Shown in pieces: positions 34,070-46,838 of a stretch of DNA of 64,000 nt (positions within the stretch are counted from its first letter, which is position 1; each line of letters begins with the position of its first letter). This stretch comes from Flagellatimonas centrodinii (lineage in GTDB: Bacteria; Pseudomonadota; Gammaproteobacteria; Nevskiales; Nevskiaceae). Position numbers and translations under genes: made by a program. The notes under the pieces were generated by a model, which did not search any database, was not told where the DNA came from, and saw only the letters and a program-made list of their open reading frames with translations. The DNA is taken from the NCBI RefSeq assembly GCF_016918765.2, contig NZ_CP092104.1, positions 1,612,001 to 1,676,000 on the forward strand, given 5' to 3'.

Positions 34070-34809
34070 TGCAACACAAGATTGTCGTCCAGCAGCACCG
34101 ACCCTGGCTGCGCGCGGCGGTGGTGGCGGCGGTGGTTGGCGCGGTCGCGGTCGGCACCTGGGCGCTCTACGCCTACACGCGGGCCACCACGGTGAGCGGC
34201 TTCGAGAGGGCCCGGCTGGAGGTGGAAGCCCTGCGGGACGAGCGGCGCGACCTGAGCCGCTCGCTGCGCGCGACGCGTGCCGAGGCCGAACAGCTCCGCG
34301 ATGAGCTGGTATACGTCAAACGCTCCCAGGAGATCGACAGCCAGACCTGTGGCCACGTTCGGGCCGATCTCGATGCACTGCAGGCCGAAGTGCTGGACCT
34401 GCGTGAGCAGGTCGCCTTTTACCGCGGGATCGTGTCGCCGGAGGCAACGCGGGCGGGCGTTCGCGTTTATAGCGTCAAGGTCGAGCCGATGGACTCGCCC
34501 GGGCAGTTCCGCTTCGAGCTGGTGTTGATTCAGTCGGTGCGAAACGAGCGAAGCGTCTCCGGACGTATCCAAGTCGCGGTCGAGGGACTGCGCGAGGGCC
34601 GTACGGAAACCCTCAGCCTTGCGGAGTTGTCGACGACCGTGCCTGAGAATCTGCTATTTTCGTTCAAGTACTTCCAGGAGTTCGGTGGCGTATTGACGCT
34701 GCCTTCTGGGTTCAAGCCCCGCCGGTTGCGTGTGCAGTTGCAGCCTGAAGGGGGAGCCGGCTCGGTCGAAGAGCCATTCGATTGGGCGCGCGCGCTGGCC
34801 GCAGGCTAG
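34069..34809 (+). CDS. DUF6776-type membrane-anchored coiled-coil protein
   Basis: The 246-residue protein has one N-terminal transmembrane helix (about 15-37; AAVVAAVVGAVAVGTWALYAY), a periplasmic coiled coil (about 45-115; ARLEVEALRDERRDLSRSL, QAEVLDLREQVAFYRGIV) and a C-terminal beta-like domain (about 125-230). The motif EQVAFYRGIVSPE is typical of proteins now placed in DUF6776, found next to bactofilin and argC or erpA genes in gammaproteobacteria. Its function is unknown; the layout suggests an envelope scaffold that may work with the bactofilin. The start overlaps the argC stop. Confidence 0.82.
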   Translation: MQHKIVVQQHRPWLRAAVVAAVVGAVAVGTWALYAYTRATTVSGFERARLEVEALRDERRDLSRSLRATRAEAEQLRDELVYVKRSQEIDSQTCGHVRADLDALQAEVLDLREQVAFYRGIVSPEATRAGVRVYSVKVEPMDSPGQFRFELVLIQSVRNERSVSGRIQVAVEGLREGRTETLSLAELSTTVPENLLFSFKYFQEFGGVLTLPSGFKPRRLRVQLQPEGGAGSVEEPFDWARALAAG

Positions 34810-34834
34810 CGACGGGCCACGCAGGGAGTGGATC

Positions 34835-35311
34835 ATGAGCAAATTGTTTGGGGGACAGACGCCGCCCAAGGGCGCGACCACCACGGTCGATACGCTGGTG
34901 GGCCGACAGACCGAGGTTTCCGGCGACATCCGCTTCACCGGCGGCCTGCACGTGGACGGCAAGGTCAAGGGCAAAGTGGTGGCGACCAGTGACAAGAGTG
35001 CCTCCCTGTCGGTCAGCGATAGCGGGTTGATCGAGGGCAACGTGCGAGTGCCCAATATCGTCCTCAATGGGGCCGTGGTTGGCGACGTGCATGCCGCCGA
35101 GCGGATCCGGTTGTCCTCCAAGGCGCGGGTGACGGGGAACGTCTACTACAAGATTCTGGAGATGGAGGCGGGCGCCACGGTGAATGGCCAATTGGTCCAT
35201 GAGTCGGGCGATGCGTTGGCGCCGATCAATCAAACCAAGCCCGCCGCAGTCGGCAATGATGCCTCGGTGACGGAACTCGCGGACCGTCCGGTGTCAAAGT
35301 TGGGCGGCTGA
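34835..35311 (+). CDS. Bactofilin
   Basis: The 158-residue protein has a short disordered N-terminus, then a right-handed beta-helix domain (about 20-125) with regular 17-20 residue turns such as [20 protein letters not shown] and [22 protein letters not shown], and a disordered C-tail. Bactofilins polymerise into filaments at the membrane without nucleotide and organise cell-wall enzymes. The gene follows the membrane coiled-coil gene by 25 bases, and an M23 peptidoglycan peptidase is encoded nearby, a pairing often seen with bactofilins. ATG 34835 is chosen because the beta-helix pattern begins shortly after it. Confidence 0.9.
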   Translation: MSKLFGGQTPPKGATTTVDTLVGRQTEVSGDIRFTGGLHVDGKVKGKVVATSDKSASLSVSDSGLIEGNVRVPNIVLNGAVVGDVHAAERIRLSSKARVTGNVYYKILEMEAGATVNGQLVHESGDALAPINQTKPAAVGNDASVTELADRPVSKLGG

Positions 35312-35328
35312 ACCTTCATGGCCCTGAG

Positions 35329-35685
35329 ATGAATGCGATGAGCGATATTGACGAACACAGCGGAGTGGTCTTCACCGACGCTGCTGCCAACAAGGTGCGG
35401 ACTCTCCTCGACGACGAAGCGGATCCGACGCAGAAGCTGCGAGTGTTCGTCAGCGGGGGCGGCTGCTCCGGCTTCCAGTACGGTTTCAAGTTCGACAATG
35501 CGGTCGAGTCCGACGATACCGTGGTGGTCAAGAACGGTGTCACCCTGCTGGTGGACGCAATGAGCGTCCAGTACCTGCTCGGCGCTGAGATCGACTACAA
35601 GGAAGACGTACAGGGGGCCCAGTTCGTCATTCGCAACCCGAATGCGTCCACCACCTGCGGCTGCGGCAACTCCTTTTCGGTCTGA
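35329..35685 (+). CDS. erpA: Iron-sulfur insertion protein ErpA
   Basis: The 118-residue A-type carrier has the three cluster-binding Cys: Cys46 ([11 protein letters not shown]), Cys110 and Cys112 ([11 protein letters not shown]). It closely follows E. coli ErpA in length and sequence ([20 protein letters not shown]). It delivers Fe-S clusters to apo-proteins such as IspG and respiratory enzymes. A second ATG at 35338 would remove three residues and is an equally good start. It lies 17 bases after the bactofilin gene and converges with anmK. Confidence 0.95.
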   Translation: MNAMSDIDEHSGVVFTDAAANKVRTLLDDEADPTQKLRVFVSGGGCSGFQYGFKFDNAVESDDTVVVKNGVTLLVDAMSVQYLLGAEIDYKEDVQGAQFVIRNPNASTTCGCGNSFSV

Positions 35686-35694
35686 TCGCGGCCG

Positions 35695-36801
35695 TCAAGC
35701 TGGCGGCAGGGCCACCACGCCCTGAGCGGCGGCGCCGAGGGCGCCGGTAACGGCCGGGAGACCGCTGTGCCGCCGGTCATATCGCTCATGTGCGAGCCAA
35801 GCGAAGGCGGCCGCTTCGACCCACTGCGGGTCGATGCCGCGGCTGCCGGTATCCGCCACCTCGCGATCGGGTAGCCCCGCGCCGATCAGCCCTGTCACCA
35901 GCAGGTTTTGCGTTCCGCCGCCGCACAGCAGCAACCCTCCCCGATGCGCGGATACGGCCTCGATCACCAAGGCGGCTGTCAGTTCCGCAAATGTTCGCTG
36001 GACGTCGGCTGCCGGCCGCGTTCGCCAGCCCGGTGCACGCTGATCTACCCAACTCAGGTTGAAGTGGTCGCGTCCGGTGCTGCGTGGCGGTGGCATCGCC
36101 AGCCAGGGGTCGCTGCGGAGTGCATCGAGGAGGTCGGGAATCAGCTTGCCGCTCGCCGCCCACTCGCCCCCGGCATCCAGCGGGCGGCCCAGCTGCTGTT
36201 GGGCCCATGCATCCATCAGCGCGTTGCCCGGACCGATGTCGAAGCCGTCGGTGTCGCCGTGGGCATGGAGGCGCGTGATGTTGGCGATACCGCCGAGGTT
36301 CACCACCGACAGGTCGCAGCCCGGCTCGAAGAATGCTGCACGATGAAATGACGGAACCAGTGGCGCACCTTGGCCGCCAGCAGCGATATCCGCGCGGCGG
36401 AAGTCGGCAACCACCGGGCATCGCAGGGCAGCGGCGACCCGATGCGGATTACCCAGTTGCAGGCTGGTCCCCAACTCTCCGGGGTCATGAAAGACGGTTT
36501 GGCCATGCATGCCGACCCCGGCAAGATCGAATCGCGCTGCCAGCGGCTTTAGCGCCTCGACGTAGGTGTCGGCCACTGCCTGGTCAAGTGAAGCCAACGC
36601 ATGCAGGGTGAGGGCCGCACGGGGATCCTGCTGCAGGTGCAGCAAGGTGTCACGCAGTGCGTCGGGGAAGGCTACGAAGTGGTGGGCCTCGGCGCGTCGG
36701 AACTGTCCCTGATCGAAGCGGCACACCACGGCGTCGACGCCGTCGACGCTGGTGCCGGACATGGCACCAGCCCACCAGGGGTTCATGGTGCCGGTCGGCA
36801 C
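35695..36801 (-). CDS. anmK: Anhydro-N-acetylmuramic acid kinase
   Basis: The 368-residue sugar kinase recycles cell-wall anhydro-MurNAc to MurNAc-6-phosphate. The ATP-binding motif AMSGTSVDGVD (about 13-23), the segment GMHGQTVFHDP with the substrate region, PGNALMDAWA (about 185-194) and LLCGGGTQN are family features. The Met at 36786 (MNPWWAGAM) is a possible alternative start. It lies immediately downstream of the M23 peptidase gene, 13 bases apart on the same strand, so wall cutting and recycling are encoded together. Confidence 0.93.
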   Translation of the reverse strand: MPTGTMNPWWAGAMSGTSVDGVDAVVCRFDQGQFRRAEAHHFVAFPDALRDTLLHLQQDPRAALTLHALASLDQAVADTYVEALKPLAARFDLAGVGMHGQTVFHDPGELGTSLQLGNPHRVAAALRCPVVADFRRADIAAGGQGAPLVPSFHRAAFFEPGCDLSVVNLGGIANITRLHAHGDTDGFDIGPGNALMDAWAQQQLGRPLDAGGEWAASGKLIPDLLDALRSDPWLAMPPPRSTGRDHFNLSWVDQRAPGWRTRPAADVQRTFAELTAALVIEAVSAHRGGLLLCGGGTQNLLVTGLIGAGLPDREVADTGSRGIDPQWVEAAAFAWLAHERYDRRHSGLPAVTGALGAAAQGVVALPPA

Positions 36802-36814
36802 GGAAGAACCGCGC

Positions 36815-38179
36815 TCACTCGGTCGGGACGGTGTTGCGGGCCAGTTGATGCTGCTGTGCCATTTCGTCGAGCTGCGCCAGCCAGGACTGCGCCAGCGGCT
36901 GCCATGATGTCATCTGGCTACGGCTGAGCGGGTTGGCGCGGGGCAGTGGGACGGTTACTGGATTCTTGTGAACGCCATTGACGCGGAACTCGTAGTGGAG
37001 GTGCGGCGCCGTCGCGAGGCCCGACTGGCCGACATAGCCGATAACCTGACCTTGGCTGACGTGCTTGCCGGGGCCCAGGCCGCTGCGGAAGCGTGACATG
37101 TGGGCGTAGAGGGTTTCGTACGCACTGCCGTGTTTGACGATAACCACGCGGCCGTAACCGCTCTTGACCCCCTGGAAGACGATCTTTCCGTCGCCGGTCG
37201 CACGGATTGGCGTGCCGGACCGGGCCGCATAATCAGTGCCGCGGTGGGCGCGAATGGTGTTGAGGATCGGGTGCCGGCGGTTGAGGTTGAACGGGCTGCT
37301 GATTCTCGCGAAGTCGAGCGGGGTCCGCTTGAAGGCGGTGCGCAGGGACTCGCCCTTGGCATTGTAGTAAGCGCCGCGCCCCTCGCTGTCCTCATGTCTC
37401 AGCGCCTGCAGGTGGCGCCGTTGATTCACGAACTCGGCCGCGAGGATGTTGCCGTCGCGAAGCTTTTCGCCGTTTTTGTAGAGCTCCTCGTATACCAGGG
37501 CAAAGCGGTCGCCCTGGCGGAGATCGAGTGCAAAGTCGACGTCATAGCTGAAAATTTCGGCCATTTCCATGATCAGCCGATTCGATAGTCCGGCATCGAC
37601 CCCTGATGCGAACAGCGAGCTGGTGATTTCGGCATAGGCCCTCGCCGGCCGGCGCTCGAGGTCCGCCGTCAGCGTGATCGCCTCGAGCTGGCCTTCGATA
37701 CGGCGGACCTGCAGAGTGCGCAACTCGTCAAACTCGTAGGACAGCTCCTCAAGCCGGTTGTCATCGGACATGCGGAAGTGCAGCGTGTCCCCCACTTGCA
37801 GGCGCTTGAGTCGATCAGTATCGCCGCCCAGTGCCAGGACCGCGACCCAGTCGGTACGCGGCATCCCTTGCCCTTCGAGCAATGTGGAGAATGTTTGTCC
37901 GCGACTGACCTCGACCGTCGTCCACGGACTGGGCTGCGGCACCTGAATACTGTCGGCGGACGCTGCCTGCAGGGCAGCCTGGCCGGCGGTGGTTGCCGAC
38001 TGGCTGCGGTCCGCCAGTACCGCATCCGAGGGCACCACGGTGGTGGTCCGCGTCGTGGTCTTGCTCGCCGTTCCGTCCTGAGAGACCAGAGCGGCGCCGG
38101 CGATGACGCACAGCGCGGCGATGAGCAACGGACGCTGCAGGCGGCGGCGGAAACGACGTCGGCTATACTGTGAAGTCAT
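36815..38179 (-). CDS. M23 peptidoglycan endopeptidase (MepM-like)
   Basis: The 454-residue envelope enzyme has a basic N-terminus (MTSQYSRRRFRRRLQRP), one membrane-anchoring segment (about 18-36), a low-complexity linker, an OapA/LysM-like middle part (about 80-200) and a C-terminal lysostaphin-type domain. Zinc ligands are seen in HRGTDYAA (H-x3-D) and HLHYEFR (HxH), with a possible early His in the IRAHR region. MepM-type enzymes cut peptide cross-links to let the wall grow. I chose ATG 38179 because only this form has the membrane segment near its end. It is divergent from tyrS and in tandem with anmK. Confidence 0.9.
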   Translation of the reverse strand: MTSQYSRRRFRRRLQRPLLIAALCVIAGAALVSQDGTASKTTTRTTTVVPSDAVLADRSQSATTAGQAALQAASADSIQVPQPSPWTTVEVSRGQTFSTLLEGQGMPRTDWVAVLALGGDTDRLKRLQVGDTLHFRMSDDNRLEELSYEFDELRTLQVRRIEGQLEAITLTADLERRPARAYAEITSSLFASGVDAGLSNRLIMEMAEIFSYDVDFALDLRQGDRFALVYEELYKNGEKLRDGNILAAEFVNQRRHLQALRHEDSEGRGAYYNAKGESLRTAFKRTPLDFARISSPFNLNRRHPILNTIRAHRGTDYAARSGTPIRATGDGKIVFQGVKSGYGRVVIVKHGSAYETLYAHMSRFRSGLGPGKHVSQGQVIGYVGQSGLATAPHLHYEFRVNGVHKNPVTVPLPRANPLSRSQMTSWQPLAQSWLAQLDEMAQQHQLARNTVPTE

Positions 38180-38383
38180 CGACACACTCAAATAAAGTCG
38201 AGTCCGGCCATGGTGTTCCGTGGCCCGGATGGCAAAAGGCGGCTGGCGGAAACGGGTTCCCCTGTAGGCGGTACGGAACCATAAAAACCGTTTTGTTGCA
38301 AGCAGTTTGCAAGCCCTTCTGCGGTAGTGCGTGAGGTGCCGGTCCGGGTCCACGCGCAGCATATCCCCGAGACCTGACCTGAC

Positions 38384-39598
38384 ATGACGCTAGATTTGGC
38401 CGAATTGGCACGCGGTACCGACGAAATTCTCCCTCGCGACGAGCTGGGGCCGCGCCTGAAGGATGCGGCAAGCAGCGGTCAGCGCCTTCGGGTCAAGGCG
38501 GGGTTCGACCCCACCGCCAAGGACCTGCATCTTGGGCACACGCTGTTGCTCAACAAGATGCGGGCCTTTCAGGAGGCGGGGCACGAGGCGATCTTCCTGA
38601 TCGGCGATTTCACCGGGATGATCGGTGACCCCACCGGCAAGAACGAGACCCGCAAGCCGTTGACGCGCGAGCAGGTACTCGAGAATGCGGAGACCTACAA
38701 AACACAGGTCTTCAAAATCCTCGACCCCAATCGCACCACCGTGATGTTCAATTCGTCGTGGCTGGACTCGTTGGGGACCGAGGGCATGTTACGGCTTGCG
38801 GCCCAATACACGGTGGCCCGCATGTTGGAGCGGGATGACTTCGCCAAACGCTATTCCGGCCAACAGCCGATCGCGATTCACGAATTCCTGTACCCGTTGC
38901 TGCAAGGCTACGACTCCGTGGCCCTGCGCGCCGACGTTGAACTGGGGGGCACCGACCAGAAGTTCAATCTGCTGGTTGGACGTCATCTGCAACAGGGCCA
39001 CGGACAGCGTCCCCAAGTCATTGTCACCGTCCCCATTCTCGAAGGACTGGATGGTGTGCAGAAGATGAGCAAGTCGCTCGGGAATTACGTCGGCCTGACC
39101 GATGCGCCACGCGAGATGTTCGGCAAGATCATGTCCGTCTCCGATAGCCTGATGTGGCGGTATTTCGACTTGCTGTCGTTCCGGCCGCTGCAGGAAGTGA
39201 GCCGACTCCGCGAGGCGGTGAGCGAAGGGCGGAACCCGCGAGACGTCAAGATGGAGCTGGCGGTGGAAATCGTCGACCGCTTCCACGGTGCGCCCGCTGG
39301 CGACGAGGCCCGCCAGGCGTTCATCGAGCAGTTCAGCCGTGGCGCACTCCCCGACGACATCGCCGAGGTCACGCTGGTGGCGCCTGCTGGTGGGCTACCG
39401 CTCCCTCGCGCCTTGCGGGAGGCTGGCTTGGTGGCCAGCAACGCGGAAGGCGCGAGGATGATCGAGCAGCGGGCGGTCCGGGTGGCGCACGAGCGGGTCG
39501 AGGATCGAACGCTGCTGTTGCAGGCGGGGCAGCGGTATCTGTTACAGGTCGGCAGCCGCCGGTTCTGCTTCGCCTCAGTGGTGGCAGCGGCAGGCTGA
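38384..39598 (+). CDS. tyrS: Tyrosine--tRNA ligase
   Basis: The 404-residue class I synthetase has the HIGH-type motif HLGH (49-52), the KMSKS motif at 227-231, the tyrosine-pocket segment GGTDQKFN and a C-terminal S4-like RNA-binding domain (about 335-400). The insertion pattern and length suit the shorter TyrZ-like bacterial type. It charges tRNA-Tyr. It is divergent from the peptidase gene and is followed by the rRNA operon promoter region. Confidence 0.96.
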   Translation: MTLDLAELARGTDEILPRDELGPRLKDAASSGQRLRVKAGFDPTAKDLHLGHTLLLNKMRAFQEAGHEAIFLIGDFTGMIGDPTGKNETRKPLTREQVLENAETYKTQVFKILDPNRTTVMFNSSWLDSLGTEGMLRLAAQYTVARMLERDDFAKRYSGQQPIAIHEFLYPLLQGYDSVALRADVELGGTDQKFNLLVGRHLQQGHGQRPQVIVTVPILEGLDGVQKMSKSLGNYVGLTDAPREMFGKIMSVSDSLMWRYFDLLSFRPLQEVSRLREAVSEGRNPRDVKMELAVEIVDRFHGAPAGDEARQAFIEQFSRGALPDDIAEVTLVAPAGGLPLPRALREAGLVASNAEGARMIEQRAVRVAHERVEDRTLLLQAGQRYLLQVGSRRFCFASVVAAAG

Positions 39599-39729
39599 TG
39601 GTTGTTCAGGCGCCACCAACTGTCTACTAATTAACCGGTTGTGGCGCGCAACGAGGGGCGTGGCGAGGCGGCGGTATCCTTAAATATCGTTATATATCAC
39701 CATGTTGCCCATCATCATGACGCAGGCAG

Positions 39730-39757
39730 TTGACGCCCGACGGCAGGCGAGTAAGAT
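39730..39757 (+). promoter_or_regulatory. rRNA operon promoter
   Basis: The -35 hexamer TTGACG (39730-39735) and -10 hexamer TAAGAT (39752-39757) are 16 bases apart, and a GC-rich discriminator (TCGCCGCCC) follows, as expected for stringently controlled rRNA promoters. An AT-rich block upstream (about 39675-39698) may act as an UP element. The stretch 39599-39978 holds only this promoter and the leader. Confidence 0.65.
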
Positions 39758-39818
39758 TCGCCGCCCTTGCAGTGACTTACGCGGATTTCCGGGAACGGAG
39801 AAGGTGTAAGGCGCTGTA

Positions 39819-39829
39819 GCTCTTTAACA
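39819..39829 (+). promoter_or_regulatory. boxA antitermination site in the rRNA leader
   Basis: GCTCTTTAACA matches the bacterial boxA consensus, which binds NusB/NusE and keeps rRNA transcription from terminating early. It lies about 60 bases downstream of the proposed -10 and is repeated in the 16S-23S spacer. Confidence 0.85.
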
Positions 39830-39834
39830 GAACA

Positions 39835-39860
39835 GACAAGTGATTTGTGTGGGTGCTCCT
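39835..39860 (+). other. 5' arm of the 16S RNase III processing stem
   Basis: This 26-base leader segment (starting GACAAGTGATTTGTGTGGG) is complementary to 41528-41553 beyond the 16S 3' end, apart from a few mismatches. The two arms should pair around the 16S precursor and form the RNase III cleavage stem. Confidence 0.85.
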
Positions 39861-39978
39861 GTGCGCAGCTGCGGAAGCAGTAGTACACATGAGTATCAAC
39901 GTGAGCCTATGGGCCATTTTGACGACTCTTAGGGTGTGATTGGATTTTGGTCTGATTGCATCCGGTTCCAGTTAGATT

Positions 39979-41507
<1,529 letters not shown>

Positions 41508-41527
41508 AAGCGTATCCAAAGCGGTAT

Positions 41528-41553
41528 GGGAGCGCCCACACAAGTCACTTGTC
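41528..41553 (+). other. 3' arm of the 16S RNase III processing stem
   Basis: The segment GGGAGCGCCCACACAAGTCA followed by CTTGTC is complementary to the leader segment 39835-39860, forming the stem cut by RNase III to release pre-16S. Confidence 0.85.
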
Positions 41554-41596
41554 ACAAGTAAGAAGGCCGAAGCGGTTGATCGGTCTGTAACCCGAT

Positions 41597-41673
<77 letters not shown>

Positions 41674-41713
41674 TCTACCTGGTTGAGTGACTGGACGCAT
41701 AGGCACCGCACAT

Positions 41714-41789
41714 GGGGCCATAGCTCAGCTGGGAGAGCACCTGCTTTGCAAGCAGGGGGTCGTCGGTTCGATCCCGACTGGCTCCACCA
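41714..41789 (+). tRNA. tRNA-Ala (TGC anticodon)
   Basis: The 76-base gene ends in an encoded CCA. It has the acceptor stem GGGGCCA/TGGCTCC, the anticodon loop TTTGCAA giving TGC and the T-loop GTTCGATCC. It lies 40 bases after tRNA-Ile in the rRNA spacer. Confidence 0.98.
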
Positions 41790-41860
41790 TCTGACGGCTG
41801 AGACAAGTGTTTCACGAAGAACACTTGTCTGAGCCTGGACGCGCAAGCGTGATCGGGACT

Positions 41861-41872
41861 TGTTCTTTAACA
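41861..41872 (+). promoter_or_regulatory. boxA antitermination site in the 16S-23S spacer
   Basis: TGTTCTTTAACA repeats the leader boxA. A second boxA before 23S is normal and maintains antitermination through the long 23S gene. Confidence 0.85.
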
Positions 41873-42059
41873 ATAAGGTTTGTTGTCGAACACTGTAAGC
41901 AACAGTGATCTTCAATGAGAAGAAGGCGCTTCACGGCAACGTGGGGTGTTTATTTTTGTTGTGGATTCACATGATTCAATGCCGAAGGTGCTTGACGGCG
42001 AAAAATGTCGTTGTAGTAGTAATGATTGTTGTTATGTAACCGCAACGTTCCGCCAGAAA

Positions 42060-42200
42060 GCGGGATGTTCAGCAGCCGTAGCGAGCGAAGGCGTGTTGGG
42101 CACGCACGGAGCGCAGGAACCGGAGTGTATCGAGATATACATGAGGATTCCGAGCACCGTACGGGCACAAGACGTCGAGCGTAGTAGGCTGATGGACATA
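42060..42200 (+). repeat. Structured, repeat-like part of the 16S-23S spacer
   Basis: This stretch contains AGCGAGCGAAGGCGTGTTGG, GGAGCGCAGGAACCGGAGTG, the near-palindrome TGTATCGAGATATACA and GAGGATTCCGAGCACC. It resembles, from memory, short structured repeats seen in other proteobacterial genomes, but I cannot confirm that. It is not coding. The rest of 41873-42223 shows only the AT-rich approach to 23S, with a GGTTATATGG stretch that pairs with the 23S 3' flank. Confidence 0.4.
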
Positions 42201-42223
42201 CCGGGGAATGTTTGAGGTTATAT

Positions 42224-45094
<2,871 letters not shown>

Positions 45095-45237
45095 ATAACG
45101 CTCAAGCATTCCGGTGATGGATAACTCCATCCCGCTACAACGACTTCGACGTCAATGCACATCAGCATTGAATCAGCAGTGTTCGAACAACAAACCAAAT
45201 TCGGTGATCTGCCCCAAAGGCAGACCACCAAACGATT

Positions 45238-45355
45238 TGCCTGGCGGCCTTAGCGAGTTGGAACCACCTGTTCCCATCCCGAACACAGAAGTGAAACGAC
45301 TTAGCGCCGATGGTAGTGTGGCTTGCCCATGTGAGAGTAGGACACTGCCAGGCTT
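45238..45355 (+). rRNA. rrf: 5S ribosomal RNA
   Basis: The gene of about 117 bases has paired ends TGCCTGGCGG and CTGCCAGGC and the conserved core CCCGAACACAGAAGTGAAAC and GCCGATGGTAGTGTGG. It follows 23S by about 143 bases; that spacer holds no gene I can see. Confidence 0.97.
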
Positions 45356-45362
45356 TATACCC

Positions 45363-45393
45363 AACCCCCGATCAGAAATGATCGGGGGTTTTT
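45363..45393 (+). terminator. rRNA operon terminator
   Basis: AACCCCCGATC pairs with GATCGGGGGTT across a short AGAAAT loop, and a T-run follows. This is a strong intrinsic terminator right after 5S. Confidence 0.93.
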
Positions 45394-45505
45394 TGTTGGG
45401 GCCGTTGAGCAGATGGGAACAGGGCTGTTCTAGGCTCGCCTCCTGGCTCGACAAGAACCCGGCTTCGGGTGCCTGCCCTTCGCGCGCAGTTGGGTTACGA
45501 CCGCG

Positions 45506-45544
45506 CCCACCCCGAACACTTCAAAGTGAAACGACTTAACGCCG
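45506..45544 (+). pseudogene. Fragment of a second 5S rRNA gene
   Basis: From 45506, CCCACCCCGAACAC, then TTCA, then AAGTGAAACGACTTAACGCCG (to 45544) matches the 5S core at 45273-45310, with two substitutions and a small insertion. The rest of 5S is not recognisable. It lies beyond the operon terminator and ends three bases before the TetR stop codon. It is best read as a relic of a former 5S duplication. Confidence 0.7.
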
Positions 45545-45546
45545 TT

Positions 45547-46179
45547 TCAGTAGGGATATGGCGTCTCGGCTCGCAGACCGCGCTCAATGAACTCCATGAC
45601 GCAGTCAATTGTGTCCGCAGACGGCACGGCGCCGTCCCAGAGGCAATGCTTGAGCCCGACGAAGTGGCCGATGCCGATCATCATCCAGGCCCGCACCGAT
45701 GCATTGCCGGGTGACAGCGTGCCACGGGCACTACCGGCCTCGATTCCGAGCTGGTAGTCGCGTGCGAGGGCGAGGTAGTACCGGCGGAACTCGTCGTCGT
45801 CGACGAACTGGCACTCCTGCACGATGCGGTATAGCCCTGGATGGCGCTTGGTATAGGCAAAGAATGCGACCAACGCGGCGCGTTCACCCTCGAGTGCGTC
45901 AAATTCATTGGCGCGGGCCTCCGACATGGCCTTGCGCAGGGCGCGTCCGATATCGCGGACGAGGGTGATGAAGATCTCTTCCTTGCTGTGAAAGTAGAGA
46001 TAGAAGGTACCCTGGCCGACACCGGCCCGACTTGTGACCGAACTGACGGATGCGGCGTGGAATCCGCGCTCGCCAAACTCGGTCTCGGCCGCCTGCAGCA
46101 GGCGTCGCCTCGTCGCGGCGCCGCGCGCCGTCGCCGGAACGATGGGATGAATGTCAGAAGTTACGGTCGCGAGGGTCAT
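45547..46179 (-). CDS. TetR-family transcriptional regulator
   Basis: The 210-residue protein has an N-terminal helix-turn-helix domain (about 18-65; RRRLLQAAETEFGERGFHAASVSSVTSRAGVGQGTFYLYFHSKEEIF) and a mostly helical C-terminal ligand domain. TetR proteins repress neighbouring genes until a small ligand binds. It is divergent from the DUF456 gene, 160 bases away, which may be its target. The 3' end abuts the 5S-like fragment, suggesting the region was rearranged. The ligand is unknown. Confidence 0.88.
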   Translation of the reverse strand: MTLATVTSDIHPIVPATARGAATRRRLLQAAETEFGERGFHAASVSSVTSRAGVGQGTFYLYFHSKEEIFITLVRDIGRALRKAMSEARANEFDALEGERAALVAFFAYTKRHPGLYRIVQECQFVDDDEFRRYYLALARDYQLGIEAGSARGTLSPGNASVRAWMMIGIGHFVGLKHCLWDGAVPSADTIDCVMEFIERGLRAETPYPY

Positions 46180-46338
46180 GAGTGCACTTTTCCTGCATCA
46201 ACGGCCATCATATTGACGTTGTGAAGGCCGGCCGCCCATCGGCCATTCTGCAACCTGGCTGTCAGCCATTCCTGATAATGGGCCGCCCCTGATTGGACGC
46301 GGATACACTCACAGCCCTCATTTTCGCAGGAACAGACC

Positions 46339-46824
46339 GTGTTGATGACCATCGTGTTGTGGCTGCTGGTCGCAGTCTTGATCGTGGTCGGCCTTGCGGG
46401 CGCCGTTCTTCCGGCGCTGCCGGGAGTTCCGATGATATTCATCGGGATCTGGCTGGCGGCCTGGATCGACGACTACGCGCGGATCGGAATCTGGACGCTC
46501 AGTCTTCTGGCGACCCTGACGCTATTGTCCATCCTGATCGACATTGCCGCGAGTGCGGTTGGCGCCAAGCGGGTCGGCGCCAGTCCACGCGCCGTCTGGG
46601 GTGCGCTTCTGGGGTCAGTCGTGGGCCTGTTTTTCGGGATCCCGGGCTTGGTCATCGGCCCGTTTGTCGGTGCAGTACTGGGTGAGCTGATGGCCAAAAG
46701 AGGGCTCGGTCAGGCAGCCGAAGTCGGAATGGCGACATGGATCGGCCTGTTGTTGGGCACCATCGCCAAGCTGGCGGTCTCGGTCACGATGCTGGCGGTC
46801 TTTGTCGTGGCCTATTGGCTATGA
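46339..46824 (+). CDS. DUF456-family membrane protein
   Basis: The 161-residue inner-membrane protein has about four to five hydrophobic segments and the Gly-rich family motifs LPALPGVPMIFIGI (about 25-38) and GALLGSVVGLFFGIPGLVIGPFVGAVLGEL. DUF456 proteins have no established function. It starts at GTG 46339, with an AGGAA site 6 bases before it; an ATG at 46345 is possible. It converges with the transglycosylase gene and is divergent from the TetR gene. Confidence 0.82.
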   Translation: MLMTIVLWLLVAVLIVVGLAGAVLPALPGVPMIFIGIWLAAWIDDYARIGIWTLSLLATLTLLSILIDIAASAVGAKRVGASPRAVWGALLGSVVGLFFGIPGLVIGPFVGAVLGELMAKRGLGQAAEVGMATWIGLLLGTIAKLAVSVTMLAVFVVAYWL

Positions 46825-46838
46825 CGATCGGGGTCCGG

